DNA of 64,000 nucleotides from contig CM030361.1 in the NCBI GenBank assembly GCA_017893485.1, forward strand, positions 139,828,461-139,892,460, given 5' to 3'. A program made the position numbers and the translations under genes. Below the pieces are notes generated by a model. The model was not told the origin of the DNA and searched no databases. It was given only the letters and a program-made list of their open reading frames with translations. Shown piece by piece: positions 49,972-60,538 of this stretch. The stretch's first letter is position 1, and each line of letters opens with the position of its first letter. The DNA is from Hemerocallis citrina. Its lineage: Eukaryota > Streptophyta > Magnoliopsida > Asparagales > Asphodelaceae.

Positions 49972-52900
49972 TTAGATAGGCGTAGCTGCCTTCTCTTGGT
50001 ATTTCAAAAGATGGTCGGCGTTCCAAGTCCTGGGAATTTCTCTGCCTTCAGGGTCTTCTAGCTTGTATGCACCGGGGCGGATCACTTTGGAGATTTTGTA
50101 TGGTCCCTCCCAATTTGGGGCCAGTTTGGTTTTCTGTCCGGGGAACGAGATGGCCAATTTTCGGAGGACCAGGTCCCCTTCTTTGAGGTCTGTTGGGCGG
50201 ACCCGTTTGTTGTAGGCGAGTTCGATTTTCTTCCGATAACTTTGCTGCCGTATGGCTGCCCTTTCCCGGATTTCGTCGATCAAGTCCAGGCTCGTTCTGA
50301 GCTCCCTGGCATTCTGTTCTTCTTCAAATGCTACCAGGCGAGGAGAGGGTATCCCAACTTCTAGTGGGATGAGGGCCTCGGACCCATAGGTGAGATTGAA
50401 CGGACTCTCGCCTGTCGGGGTCCGCTTCGTGGTCCGGTAATTCCACAACACATTGGGCAGCTGATCGACCCACAATCCCTTGGAGCACTTGTCGAGTCTC
50501 TTCTTGATGCCGGAGAGGATCTGTCGGTTGGCAATCTCGGCTTGGCCATTTGACTGGGGGTGAGAGACGGAGGAGAAGCGGTGTTGTATGGCTAGGTCTT
50601 CACATAAGGCTCGGAAGGCAGCTCCAGCGAACTGCGTACCGTTGTCTGTAACTACGATCCGAGGAACACCGAATCGGCAGATCACATTTTTCCAGAAGAA
50701 TTGAACGACTCTATGTTCGGTAATTGTAGCCAGGGGCTCGGCCTCTATCCATTTCGAAAAGTAATCGACCGCCACGACTAGGAACTTCAACTGTCCGGGG
50801 GCCGGCGGAAATGGCCCCAGTAAGTCCATCCCCCACATTGCAAAGGGGATCGGACTTGATAGGGAGGAAAGTGGTGCTTGTGGAAGGCGTCGGATGTCGG
50901 AATACTTCTGGCAGGAGGTGCATTGCCGAACGTGTTGTTCGGCGTCCCGTAGGAGAGTGGGCCAGTAATACCCGTAGTTTAACACTTTGCGCGCCAAGGC
51001 TCTGGAGCCGGAGTGGGCCCCGCCGATGCCCTCATGGAGCTCTTGCAGGGCGTAGTCGGCTTGTCTGGGGGAGAGGCATCTTAGGTAGGGTCGACCATCC
51101 ACCTGGGTGAAGGAGCGCTTATACAGAATGCCTTCGACCAGTATGTGACGCTCGGCTCGGGTCCTTATCTTTCGGGCTTCCTTCGGATCCCTTGGGAGGA
51201 GTCCGTCTCTTAAAAACTCGATGAGGGGCTTCATCCAATTATCTTCGAGGGGAAGTGGCAGTGTTTCGACGGAGTTGAAAGCCTCGTCCTCTATGCTGGG
51301 CTTGAGGAGGACTTCTATCAGAACAGTTTGTTCAAGGCCCTGCAGGGATGAGGAAGCTAATTTGGACAGGGCGTCGGCCTGGGCATTTTCCTCCCTGGGG
51401 ATTCTTCGGATGTGGGCCTCCTCGAAGTGCGCCATGAGGCTCTTCACTTTAGCCAGGTACTTTACCATCCTGTCATCGCGGGCTTCATATTCGCCGAGGA
51501 CCTGGTTGACGACCAACTGAGAGTCGCTGAAGATCTGCAGGCGTCGCGCCCCTGCGTCTCGGGCCATCCCGAGGCCGGCTATGAGTGCCTCGTATTCGGC
51601 TTCGTTATTCGAGGCTTTAAAGTTTATCCGGAGGGAATATTGAAGGACAAAGTCGTCTGGGCCCGCAAGGATGACTCCAGCCCCGCTCCCCTCGTTGCAA
51701 GAGGATCCATCGACATATACCGACCAGATAGGCGGGCCCTTCGTTGTCGGTTCGGGGTCGGGGATAGTCGTTTCCACTATGAATTCGGCCAGCGCCTGCG
51801 CCTTGATAGCGGTTCGAGGCTGATAAGTAATATCGTGTTGGCTCAGCTCGATCGACCACTTCATGAGGCGGCCGGATGTCTCTGGCTTGTGAAGGATCTG
51901 TTTCAATGGCTGGTCGGTAAGAACGACCACCGAATGAGACTGGAAGTATGGCCGAAGCTTCCTTGCAGCCATTATCAGGGCGTAGGCTATTTTCTCAATT
52001 TTCGGGTATCGGAGCTCGGCGTCCCGGAGCACTTTGCTGACGTAGTAAATGGGCTTCTGAGTTCTTTCTTCTTCCCTGACTAAGACCGCGCTTAGTGTCT
52101 GTTCCGAGGCTGCCAAGTAGAGGTAGAGGGGTTCGCCCGGTATGGGTTTGCTGAGAAGGGGCGGATTGACGAGGTAAGCTTTAAGCTGGTCGAAGGAATC
52201 TTGTTGTGGCTGTCCCCACTCGAACCCCTTAGTCCCCCTCAGGGCTTTGAAGAACGGGAGGCATTTCTCCCCGGACTTCGACAAAAAGCGCCCAATGGCG
52301 GCTAAACGACCTGTCAGTTTCTGAACTTCTTTGACGTTTCTAGGCGGGGCCATGTCCAGTATGGCCCTGATCTTCTCCGGATTTGCCTCTATTCCTCGTT
52401 GGCTAACCATGAAGCCGAGGAACTTGCCTGATGAGATGCCGAACGCACACTTGTTCGGGTTGAGTCTCATATTGTGCTTTCTCAAAACATCGAACGCTTC
52501 TTGGAGGTCGGTCTCATGATCAACGCCTCGGATGCTTTTTACAAGCATGTCGTCCACGTAGAATTCCATGTTCCGACCAATCTGGGCCTGGAATACCTTG
52601 TTGACGAGACGTTGATACGTTGCCCCTGCGTTCTTCAGGCCGAACGGCATGACTCGGTAACAATAGAGTCCTTGGTCTGTCACAAAAGACGTCTTCGGAA
52701 TATCCGGGGGAAACATCCTTATCTGATTGTAACCCGAGAAAGCGTCCATGAAGCTAAGGAGCTCATGTCCCGAGGTTGCGTCAATCAGAGTGTCAATGCT
52801 CGGCAGAGGGAAGGGATCTTTAGGGCAGGCCTTGTTGAGGTCAGTGAAATCAATACAGATTCTCCACGTTCCATTGGATTTCTTCACCATGACCACGTTT

Positions 52901-55701
52901 GACAACCACTCCGGATAATTCACCTCCTGTATGAATCGGGCTTTCAGCAATTTGTCTACCTCCTCTTTGATGGCGAGCTGGCGCTCGGGGGCGAACTTGC
53001 GCCTCTTCTGCTGGACCGGTTTGGACCTCGGATCAACGCTGAGGCGGTGGACTAAGAGTTCTTCGGAGATACCGGGCATGTCCGCCGCTGACCATGCGAA
53101 GAGGTCTTGGTTGGCTCGGATGCATTTCACAATATCTGAATGTAGGGCGGACGGAAGGGCCTTGCTGACATAAAACTTACGGGTCGGCTCCTGCTCCGAG
53201 AAGAGTATTTCCTCCAGCTCATCTACCGGCTCGGGAGTCGGCCGAGCAGCGTCCTGTGGGATCTCGAGTGTTTCTAAGGAGAGGACAGGTCCGAGTGTGG
53301 AAGTCATGTAACACTTGCGGGCCTGTTCCTGATTGCCCTTAACTTCTCCCACTCCAGCCCGAGTGGGGAATTTCATTTTGAGATGATAGGCAGAAGGGAC
53401 GGCCTCAAGGGCGGCTAGGCCGGGCCGACCCAGAATGACGTTGTAGGCCGCTGGGACGTCTACGACCATGAAATCCATTGACTCCGTGCGGGTAGTAGGA
53501 GTTTTGCCTGCTGTGACATCGAGGGTAATCACCCCTTCGATCGTCACCGGCACTCCCGTGAACCCATGGAGAGTATACCCGGCGGGCTTCAGTCTGTCTC
53601 GGGAGAGCTTCAGCCCCTTAAAAGCATCGAGGAATAGGATGTTTACGGAGGAGCCGTTATCTACTAGGATTCTTTCGACTTTGAAATTGGCCATGTGAAG
53701 GTTGATGACGAGTGCGTCGCAATGCGGGGTGCGGACGCCCTCGAGATCTTCGTCAGAGAAGGTGACGGGCACTCCGAGTCCTTTGGGGGGAGGGGTGGCT
53801 CGGACAGAATTCACTTCTCTAATAAAAGCTTTCCGAGAAGAGTTCGAGGAGCCCCCCATTGGACCCCCATGGATAAGGTGGAGGACTCGCTCTTCCTCGA
53901 ATTCTGGCGTCTCTTCCCGTTCTGGACGTTTGTTAGCCCCCCGAGGCTGGGGAGGAAGTTCGGCCCCATCCTTTCTTACAAACTTCGCCAGCTGCCCCCT
54001 CTGGATAAGGGCTTCGATCTCGTTTCTCAGAGCCCGACAGTCGTTGGTGTCATGCCCATGGTCCCGGTGATAACGGCACCATTTGTCTTTATCCCTCCTT
54101 TTGGCTGGGGTGTTCATCTTTGGAGCTGGAGGTAGGACCCCTTCTTTTTCGACTTCCATGAAGATGGCGGAGATGTTTGTGGTGAGGGGAGTAAACTTTT
54201 CAAATCTAGGGGGAGGCCGGCGCTGGCCGGCATTATCCTTCTGAAACTTTTTGGGTCCCTCTTCTTCCGTTCCCTTCCTCTTAGGCCCGGAGGCGGTTGC
54301 TTCCCAGTTGGGCGGTTCCTCGGCCTCTTCAGCTCGGATGTACTTTTCAGTGCGGAGGAGGAGGTCAGAAAAGTCATGTGGCGGTTTCTTGGCGAGGGAG
54401 GAGCGGAGGTTGGAATTTAGGATGTTGGATTGGAACGCCGCGGTAGCGACGGATTGGTCGAGGGATGCGATGGTTCTGGCCTCGGCTGTGAACCTTTTCA
54501 CGTAGTCCCTCAATTTCTCCCCCTTCTGCTGACGGAGGTGCAATAGGGAAATGCTGGTCTTCTCGGCCCTTCGGCTGCTGACGAAATGGGTGATGAACAG
54601 GGTCTCGAACTGTTCGAAGGAGAATATTGACGCCGGGGCGAGACGAGAGTACCATTCTCGAGCTGGGCCTTTCAGAGTTGCAGGGAATGTTTTGCAGAGG
54701 AGGGCATCGGACGCTTGATGGAGGAGCATCAAGGTCTTAAAGCCTTCGATGTGGTCAACTGGATCGGTCTCCCCAGTGTAGTTCTCGAACTGGGGAGGTT
54801 TGAAACCGAAGGGAACAGGAGTATCTACTATGGTCCGGGAGAACGGGGGTCGGCTAGGACGGAGAGTCCTCCCCCTGAGTTCTTCTTCTCGGTTTATCTG
54901 TCCCAAGAGTTTTTCCACCTCGTTCAGCCGGCGGTTCATGGTGTCATCTCTCCGACGGTGATCTGCCGAACCACGGGACTCGTCTTCGTATGAGGGGGAG
55001 CGAGGACTGCGGCGATGGTAGCTTCGAGAACGTCGAGGACTCGGTGTGCGTCTGGAATTGGTAGGAGCAGGTCGAGGAGAAGGGGATCGTCGGCGAGGGC
55101 TCCGGACCGGAGGAGGGGATGGGGCCCTTTGCCCATTGGGGTTCTGACGGAGGTTGAGGGCCTGTTGTACCATTGCTTGGAGTTGTTGGAACTCGGCACG
55201 GGTGATGGGTGCCTCATTGTTCCGGGGCTGCTGCCGACCCGCTGGAGAGTGCCTCCTTCGGTAGTGATCGGGGGAGTCCTTTCTCCCTCTTCGGACGGGG
55301 GACCTCCTGCGCTCTCGGTGTCGGGGGGATTGCTCTTGCTGGCGGGAGGCTTCCCCCCGAGCCCGCTTCTCATCCAGATGGCGACGAAGGTCGTCATCTT
55401 CCGGACGTTTGGGAGGGGTATTGCGGCGACCAGAGGCCCGGGGATGATGGGAGGCCATGGAGGCACTGGAGGCAGTGTGGTTGGGTATGTTCTCTTGGTG
55501 AAGGGGCTGTTTCTGGGGGTTAGGCCCCTTCGGATCAGGATGTGGAGGGTTCCGCTGGAGCGGCTCTTCCACGGTAGGAGGGAGCTGCCCTTGTTGCTGA
55601 GCGGGATCAGGAAGGACTTCTTGCTGGTCAGGGTTGGGCGCTCGGTTGGAGCCCCTAGATCTGACTTTGCGAGGCGGCATGGCTGGAGAAAACCTGTTCA
55701 C
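49972..55701 (-). CDS. Tat retrotransposon gag-pol polyprotein (1909 aa), uninterrupted
   Basis: An RS/Pro-rich basic N-terminus (1-260) is followed by a gag capsid region (about 300-460, LKGPAREWYSRL), a CCHC-like CRYHRDHGHDTNDC (542-555), an aspartic protease with DNGSS (681-685) and RT (about 930-1060) with YVDD at 1048-1051. Next are RNase H 1 (about 1190-1310) and a second, archaeal-type RNase H (1326-1450; D1331, E1369, D1393, D1443 visible), a Tat hallmark. Integrase has an HHCC zinc region (1556-1597), D1625 in GMDLLGP, D1686 in TDNGTQF and E1722 in GQAEIANR, and a C-terminal module to about 1900. No stop or frameshift interrupts it and all catalytic residues are present, so it could be active. 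The start at 55701 is the first Met; 55680 (MPPRKVRSRG) is an alternative. Confidence 0.95.
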   Translation of the reverse strand: MNRFSPAMPPRKVRSRGSNRAPNPDQQEVLPDPAQQQGQLPPTVEEPLQRNPPHPDPKGPNPQKQPLHQENIPNHTASSASMASHHPRASGRRNTPPKRPEDDDLRRHLDEKRARGEASRQQEQSPRHRERRRSPVRRGRKDSPDHYRRRHSPAGRQQPRNNEAPITRAEFQQLQAMVQQALNLRQNPNGQRAPSPPPVRSPRRRSPSPRPAPTNSRRTPSPRRSRSYHRRSPRSPSYEDESRGSADHRRRDDTMNRRLNEVEKLLGQINREEELRGRTLRPSRPPFSRTIVDTPVPFGFKPPQFENYTGETDPVDHIEGFKTLMLLHQASDALLCKTFPATLKGPAREWYSRLAPASIFSFEQFETLFITHFVSSRRAEKTSISLLHLRQQKGEKLRDYVKRFTAEARTIASLDQSVATAAFQSNILNSNLRSSLAKKPPHDFSDLLLRTEKYIRAEEAEEPPNWEATASGPKRKGTEEEGPKKFQKDNAGQRRPPPRFEKFTPLTTNISAIFMEVEKEGVLPPAPKMNTPAKRRDKDKWCRYHRDHGHDTNDCRALRNEIEALIQRGQLAKFVRKDGAELPPQPRGANKRPEREETPEFEEERVLHLIHGGPMGGSSNSSRKAFIREVNSVRATPPPKGLGVPVTFSDEDLEGVRTPHCDALVINLHMANFKVERILVDNGSSVNILFLDAFKGLKLSRDRLKPAGYTLHGFTGVPVTIEGVITLDVTAGKTPTTRTESMDFMVVDVPAAYNVILGRPGLAALEAVPSAYHLKMKFPTRAGVGEVKGNQEQARKCYMTSTLGPVLSLETLEIPQDAARPTPEPVDELEEILFSEQEPTRKFYVSKALPSALHSDIVKCIRANQDLFAWSAADMPGISEELLVHRLSVDPRSKPVQQKRRKFAPERQLAIKEEVDKLLKARFIQEVNYPEWLSNVVMVKKSNGTWRICIDFTDLNKACPKDPFPLPSIDTLIDATSGHELLSFMDAFSGYNQIRMFPPDIPKTSFVTDQGLYCYRVMPFGLKNAGATYQRLVNKVFQAQIGRNMEFYVDDMLVKSIRGVDHETDLQEAFDVLRKHNMRLNPNKCAFGISSGKFLGFMVSQRGIEANPEKIRAILDMAPPRNVKEVQKLTGRLAAIGRFLSKSGEKCLPFFKALRGTKGFEWGQPQQDSFDQLKAYLVNPPLLSKPIPGEPLYLYLAASEQTLSAVLVREEERTQKPIYYVSKVLRDAELRYPKIEKIAYALIMAARKLRPYFQSHSVVVLTDQPLKQILHKPETSGRLMKWSIELSQHDITYQPRTAIKAQALAEFIVETTIPDPEPTTKGPPIWSVYVDGSSCNEGSGAGVILAGPDDFVLQYSLRINFKASNNEAEYEALIAGLGMARDAGARRLQIFSDSQLVVNQVLGEYEARDDRMVKYLAKVKSLMAHFEEAHIRRIPREENAQADALSKLASSSLQGLEQTVLIEVLLKPSIEDEAFNSVETLPLPLEDNWMKPLIEFLRDGLLPRDPKEARKIRTRAERHILVEGILYKRSFTQVDGRPYLRCLSPRQADYALQELHEGIGGAHSGSRALARKVLNYGYYWPTLLRDAEQHVRQCTSCQKYSDIRRLPQAPLSSLSSPIPFAMWGMDLLGPFPPAPGQLKFLVVAVDYFSKWIEAEPLATITEHRVVQFFWKNVICRFGVPRIVVTDNGTQFAGAAFRALCEDLAIQHRFSSVSHPQSNGQAEIANRQILSGIKKRLDKCSKGLWVDQLPNVLWNYRTTKRTPTGESPFNLTYGSEALIPLEVGIPSPRLVAFEEEQNARELRTSLDLIDEIRERAAIRQQSYRKKIELAYNKRVRPTDLKEGDLVLRKLAISFPGQKTKLAPNWEGPYKISKVIRPGAYKLEDPEGREIPRTWNADHLLKYQEKAATPI

Positions 55702-55733
55702 CGGGAAGAGGAGAGGTCTCTATTCGTTAGTTT

Positions 55734-55752
55734 CCCACAGACGGCGCCAATC
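55734..55752 (-). promoter_or_regulatory. Primer-binding site of the Tat element
   Basis: Minus-strand ATTGGCGCCGTCTGTGGGA beside the 5' LTR end GCGGCAACA, the sequence usual in Tat-type gypsy elements. Confidence 0.85.
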
Positions 55753-56407
55753 TGTTGCCGCTAATTTCGGTGTGGGGGCAAACAGATGAATTTGTGAGTT
55801 CTTGAGGAAAACTGAATAGGAGAACCTGTATACCTGTTCCGCTGAACTCTGATCGTCGCTCCCGCCGTGCACCTGCAAAAAGTGCGAGACACCGGGGTTG
55901 TTCCCGGCGACGCACCCTCCGACGCTCAAGTCAGTAACCAGAAATAATTATGAAAGAGCGTTTAACTAGAAAAAGATTGATTACCTCTTAATGGAGATGG
56001 GTGAGGGGTATTTATAGGCGTCTTAGGGACTGGTTTTAGGAATGTAATCCCCGTGATTAGATAAGGAATATTCCTCGTAGTCAGATAAGGCATGTAATCT
56101 GATAAGGTATATCCCCTATAATCAGTTAAGGAATTTAATCCCTAATCCCCAGTGAAAAGATAGATGTGAATCATGGCCGTTGATTTAGATCTAATCAGGG
56201 ACCTTGATTGTATCTTGTCGGATCGGGTTGGTAGCGGGTTGAAACCCGTACCCAGTTGAGGTGGATCCGTTTGCGGGTTATTGGGTCTGTGAGAAGGAGA
56301 CCCAGTACCCGCTTCGGACCTATCTGCGTGTGAAATTACCGTTTTACCCCCGTGCCTCAAGATTCGTGATCTATCTGGACGGTTCCGATTTAACCCCATT
56401 TTTAACC
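55753..56407 (-). repeat. 5' LTR of the Tat element (655 bp), outer six bases missing
   Basis: Same as the left LTR without internal gaps, but it stops at ...TTTTTAACC where the partner continues ATATCA. LINE sequence starts at once. CC is shared by the LTR and the LINE at the join. Confidence 0.92.
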
Positions 56408-59400
56408 TATTGTGATATGATCTTGATTCAAGAATCCAAACTTGATTCTACCTCTCCGACTATTTTACGTTCTATCGGTGGATCCTTAATCTCTAATTGG
56501 ATTTCTCTAGATGCCATCGGTTCGAGAGGGGGGATCCTTTTTGGATTTAAGGACTCCCATTTCTTCCTAATTTTGGTTCATCGTTTTACCTTTTTTCTTA
56601 TCGTTCGCCTTCACTGGACTGAACTCAATTGTGGCCTTACCGTGGTCTCGGTTTATGGACCGTCGACAGCGGAGCGCCGTAACTTGTTTTGGAATGAATT
56701 TGACTCTTTCCGAAACAATATTAATGGTTTCTGTTTTTTCTGTGGTGACTTTAATATTACCAGATTTTTCTATGAAAGGTCTGGTAACGCCTCTTATACC
56801 TTACATTACTCTCGTTTTAATGATTGCATTCGTTCCCTTCACTTGACTGATCTTCCTCTTAACGACAGATCGTTCACGTGGTCTAACATGCGTCTTTCAC
56901 TGTCTATGACTAAGCTCGACCGATTCCTTATCTTCTACGATTGGATTTCCTTTTTTCACAACTCTTTCACTTCTGCGTTGCCCAATCCGTCTTCAGACCA
57001 CGTGCCTATAGCACTGTATTCTAACTATAACTTTTCAAAACCTTTCAAATTCCGTTTCGAAAAATTCTGGCTACAAGATCAGAACTTTGTAAATCTCATC
57101 TCTAAGTGCCTTTCCTCTATTATGGGTTCTTCCGGCCTTGGTCGCATCCTGCTTAAGCTTCACGCTATCAAATATGGTTGTAAGATTTGGCGTAAAGAGA
57201 TATTGGCTAATGCCAAAAATTACCTCCTCTCCTCCATTGAATCCATTGATAAGCTTGAAGAGCGTGGCCCTATATCTGATTCTTTCCGTTCCGAACGTAA
57301 CTCTTGTAAGCGAGAGTTCGCTAACATTCTTCACAACGAGCACATTAAATGGGCCCAGAGGGCTAAGTGTCGTTGGCTTAAGGAGGGTGATGGTAACACC
57401 TCTTTTTTTCCATAACTTTGCGTCGCATCGTCAACGCTGCAATTGTATTTCTTCCATTATTGACAACGGCAATGAGTTAACTTCTGATTCTGATATCCAT
57501 GCTTTTTTCCTTCGTTTTTATAAAAACCTTTTGGGATCTTATAAACATCCATCCATCCGGCTGGACTAGGATCATCTGTATGGTCATTGATATGGCTAAA
57601 AATAGGGTTAAATTGAGACCATTCAAATCTGGCACGAAACTTAAAACTCGGGGGTAAAATGGTAATTTCACCTACAAACGAGTCCGAAATGGGAACATGG
57701 CCTTCTTCCAAAGGCCCAATAACCCATAAATAGATCCGTCTTACTGGGTGCGGGTTCCAACCCACAAGAAACCCAGTCCAGCTGGATAGAATGAGGATTT
57801 ATGATTGTCCTTAATCAATGGTCCTGATCACTTCTATCCATTCACTAGAAAGTAGGGATTTGAACTTATCCCGAAACTGGTTCCTAAGGCGGATATAAAT
57901 ACCCCCCATCCCCAACTATTACAAGGTAATCAATACTTTGCCAATAAAAGCACTTTCATAATCTTTCTGATTACTGACAAGAGCGTCAGAGGGTGCGTCG
58001 CCGGAATCAACCCCGGTGTTTCGCACTTTTTGCAGGTCAACAGCGGGAGAATCTCGGTCAAACTCGGGTGAAGGAGTTCAGGTTTGACTATTCAACTTCC
58101 CTCGAATCCACAAATCTATCTGTTTGCCCCCACACCGATTTCAGCGGCAACAGTCATCATACTCATGATCTGTCTAGTTTGGAAGATCCTTTTTCCTTGG
58201 AGGAGATTAAGTCCGTTGTTTTTCATTAAAAAGCGATTCTGCTCTAGGTCCTGACGGCTTCCCCTCTTTTTTCTTCCAAAATTTTTGGGATCTCCTTAAA
58301 GATGATCTTCTGAAGATGTTCGATGATCTGCACCATGGGTGCTTTTCATTTGATCATATCAATTACGCGCACATCGTTCTCATACCTAAAATCATGGGAG
58401 CGCACTCGATCACCAACTTCCGACCGATTAGCCTTCTCAACACTACTTTAAGATCATTATGAAAGTTCTTTCAACTCGCCTCAGCTCTATTATCTCTCCT
58501 CTCATTGACCATGCTCAGACGGGTTTTATTAAAGATCGTTTCATCCTTGATAGCATGGCTTCTACCCAAGAAATCATTTCTGAATGCCATAGATTCAATT
58601 CCGAGGGGATACTGTTAAAATTGGATTTTCAAAAAGCATATGATAGTGTCAGTTGGGATTTTCTTTTCGAGATCCTCCTCCATCGAGGATTCAGTCCTAA
58701 GTGGATCGCCTGGATTAAGTCCAGTCTATTCTCCGGCACCTTGTCCATTCTCATTAATGGTACGGAAGGCAACAAATTCAAGTGTAAGTGTGGTCTTTGT
58801 CAATGTGACCCCATTTCTTCCCTCTTATTCACTCTTATTGCCGATGTGTTCAGTAAGTTACTCTGTAATGCTTGGGATGCAAATGTCATCGAAGGTCTTG
58901 GTGACTCTCAGAGCTTCCATGGTGTCCTGAATCTTCAATATGCTGATGACACCATCATCTTTGCGAAACCCAATGGGTGTACCTTACGGAACCTTAAGTT
59001 ACTTCTTTATATTTTTGAAAGCGCTTCAGGCTTGTCCATTAACTTTCATTAATCGTCGGTTCTTTGGCTTGGGGGGATCTCAACTGTCAAGCCAAAATTG
59101 CTCAATTCTTCAACCGTGCCTCCGCCTCATTTCCCATTCAGTATCTAGGTATTCCCTTGAGATGGGGAAAGTTACATAAATCCGATTGGATTCCGATGAT
59201 AGAAAAAGTTGAAGCTAGACTTAATAATTGGTCTGGAAAGCACCTCTCTCGAGGTGGTAGATTAATACTCGTTAACTCTGTCCTCTTGTTTGTTCCTTTA
59301 TATATAATGTCCTTTTTTTACATCCCTTCTTTGATCATTAAGAGGGTTGATCAGATTAGAAGGAATTTCTTCTGGTCGGGTGCCGATACTTATAGAGTGG

Positions 59401-60538
59401 GTACGCATCTCTGCAATTGGAAGGTGATTTGCACTTCCAAGGCAGTTAGTGGCTTAGGGGTTCTCAATCTCAGGAATCAAAATTTAGCCCTTCTGGGTAA
59501 ACGGTTATGGAGAATATTGAAATATGATCATTTGCCCTGGGCTAGCCAGATAACACACAAATGTTTCAAGTGGCGGAGGGTCTGGGAATTCAGCCCCTCC
59601 TTCTCCCGTAAGGCTTCCCCCTTTTGGAAGAGTGTTTGGAAAGTTGCCAATTCTTTTCAATGTGGCATTTCCCATGTGTGTTTCGACGGGTCTAAGACCA
59701 AGTTCTGGTCCGACCTTTGGATCGGTAACCTTAAGCTTGCGTCCGCTTTCCCTTCACTCTACCAACTTTCCACCAACCCGTCTGCCACAGTAGCGGATTA
59801 TGTTACAGTTCAAAACAACCATAAGGATTAGCACATTCCATTCAGTAGCGACCTCCCTACGTCGCCTGTGCCTGATTTCAACCATCTTTTATTATGCTTA
59901 AACAATTACTCCTGGCATCCCAAAGAAGATTTTAATTGGCGATGGACCAGTTCAGGTACTTATTCTGTTAAATCTTTTTATAATTTCCTTAACTTTGGTG
60001 GCATCAATTCTCCGTTTTGCAAAGTCCATTTGGAGTAGTTGTGCGCCTTTGAAGTCTAAAATTCTAACTTGACTCGCCCTTAACAACAAACTTCTTACTG
60101 TGGAGGTGCTTAATAGAATGAATTTAGCGACTGGCCAATTATGTTCCTTTTGCCTCTTCGGGCATGAAGATGCCGATCACCTGTTTGTCCACTGCAATTT
60201 TATTCACCCGTTGGGAGGATCTGTGTTTTCGCTTGGCAAGTTCCTGCAATCCCCTCCTCGTTCTTTTCCTGCTGGAAGTCACATATAGTGAGGAAAGAAT
60301 TTCGCAATTCTTGGCTCCTCTCTATCATGGCTATTATTTGGGTTGTTTGGTCAGAAAGAAATAAACGCATTTTTTCACACCTCGTCTCTATAAATACTAT
60401 TATTGATGAATTTTTATTCTTCTCTAAACATTGGCCTTCCACTTTAACGCATGATAAAGTGGCAGCCTTGAGTCTTTATCGCCTTGATGAGGCTGCTTTT
60501 ATCCTACGTTCTTCTAACAACATTCTTCCTTAAGCTAT
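56408..60538 (+). pseudogene. LINE ORF2 remainder: endonuclease, reverse transcriptase, Cys region
   Basis: Frame 56408-57415: QESKLDS, VVSVYGPS, FCGDFN, NDRSFTWSN and SDHVPI complete the EEP endonuclease. A T-run near 57405 shifts frame. After the solo LTR come PGPDGFPSFFFQNFW, NFRPISLLN, LDFQKAYDSVSWDFL and QYADDTIIF, the RT palm with the YADD box (about 58937-58950). The GLRQGDPLSP motif reads GLCQCDPISS, likely inactivating. The thumb and connection (59064-59831, IQYLGIPL) and a CSFCLFGHEDADHLFVHC region near 60140-60195 follow. Many stops and shifts. Confidence 0.9.
57588..58152 (+). repeat. Solo LTR (565 bp) of a related Tat family, TSD GTCAT
   Basis: TGATATGGCTAAAAATAGGG...TTTCAGCGGCAACA, the same start and end as the Tat LTR in element sense but diverged in between. 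Perfect 5-bp duplication GTCAT (57583-57587, 58153-58157). Located in LINE ORF2 before the RT palm. Formed by recombination between two LTRs of a complete element. Confidence 0.92.

Larger units (their letters stand above)
42482..56407 (-). mobile_element. Ty3/gypsy Tat-lineage retrotransposon, 13.9 kb, apparently intact
   Basis: On the minus strand: 5' LTR at right (56407-55753), primer-binding site TTGGCGCCGTCTGTGGGAA, a single gag-pol frame of 1909 codons, a region with tandem repeats and antisense genes, a G-rich purine tract and the 3' LTR at left (43142-42482). Two RNase H domains, a large 3' region and antisense genes identify the plant Tat group. I count five differences between the LTRs over 655 bp (about 0.8%), so insertion is recent. 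The insertion junction is abnormal: LINE sequence of 129 bp is duplicated and the right LTR lacks its six outer bases. Confidence 0.93.

Noticed and set aside
49972..55701. 1909-codon frame as a host gene
   Set aside because: Gag, protease, RT, two RNase H domains and integrase between matching LTRs identify a retrotransposon polyprotein.
51412..55764. Plus-strand frames up to 249 codons opposite gag-pol
   Set aside because: Shadows of the high-GC gag-pol coding strand; no start context or domain, unlike the spliced antisense genes at 45.4-48.6 kb.
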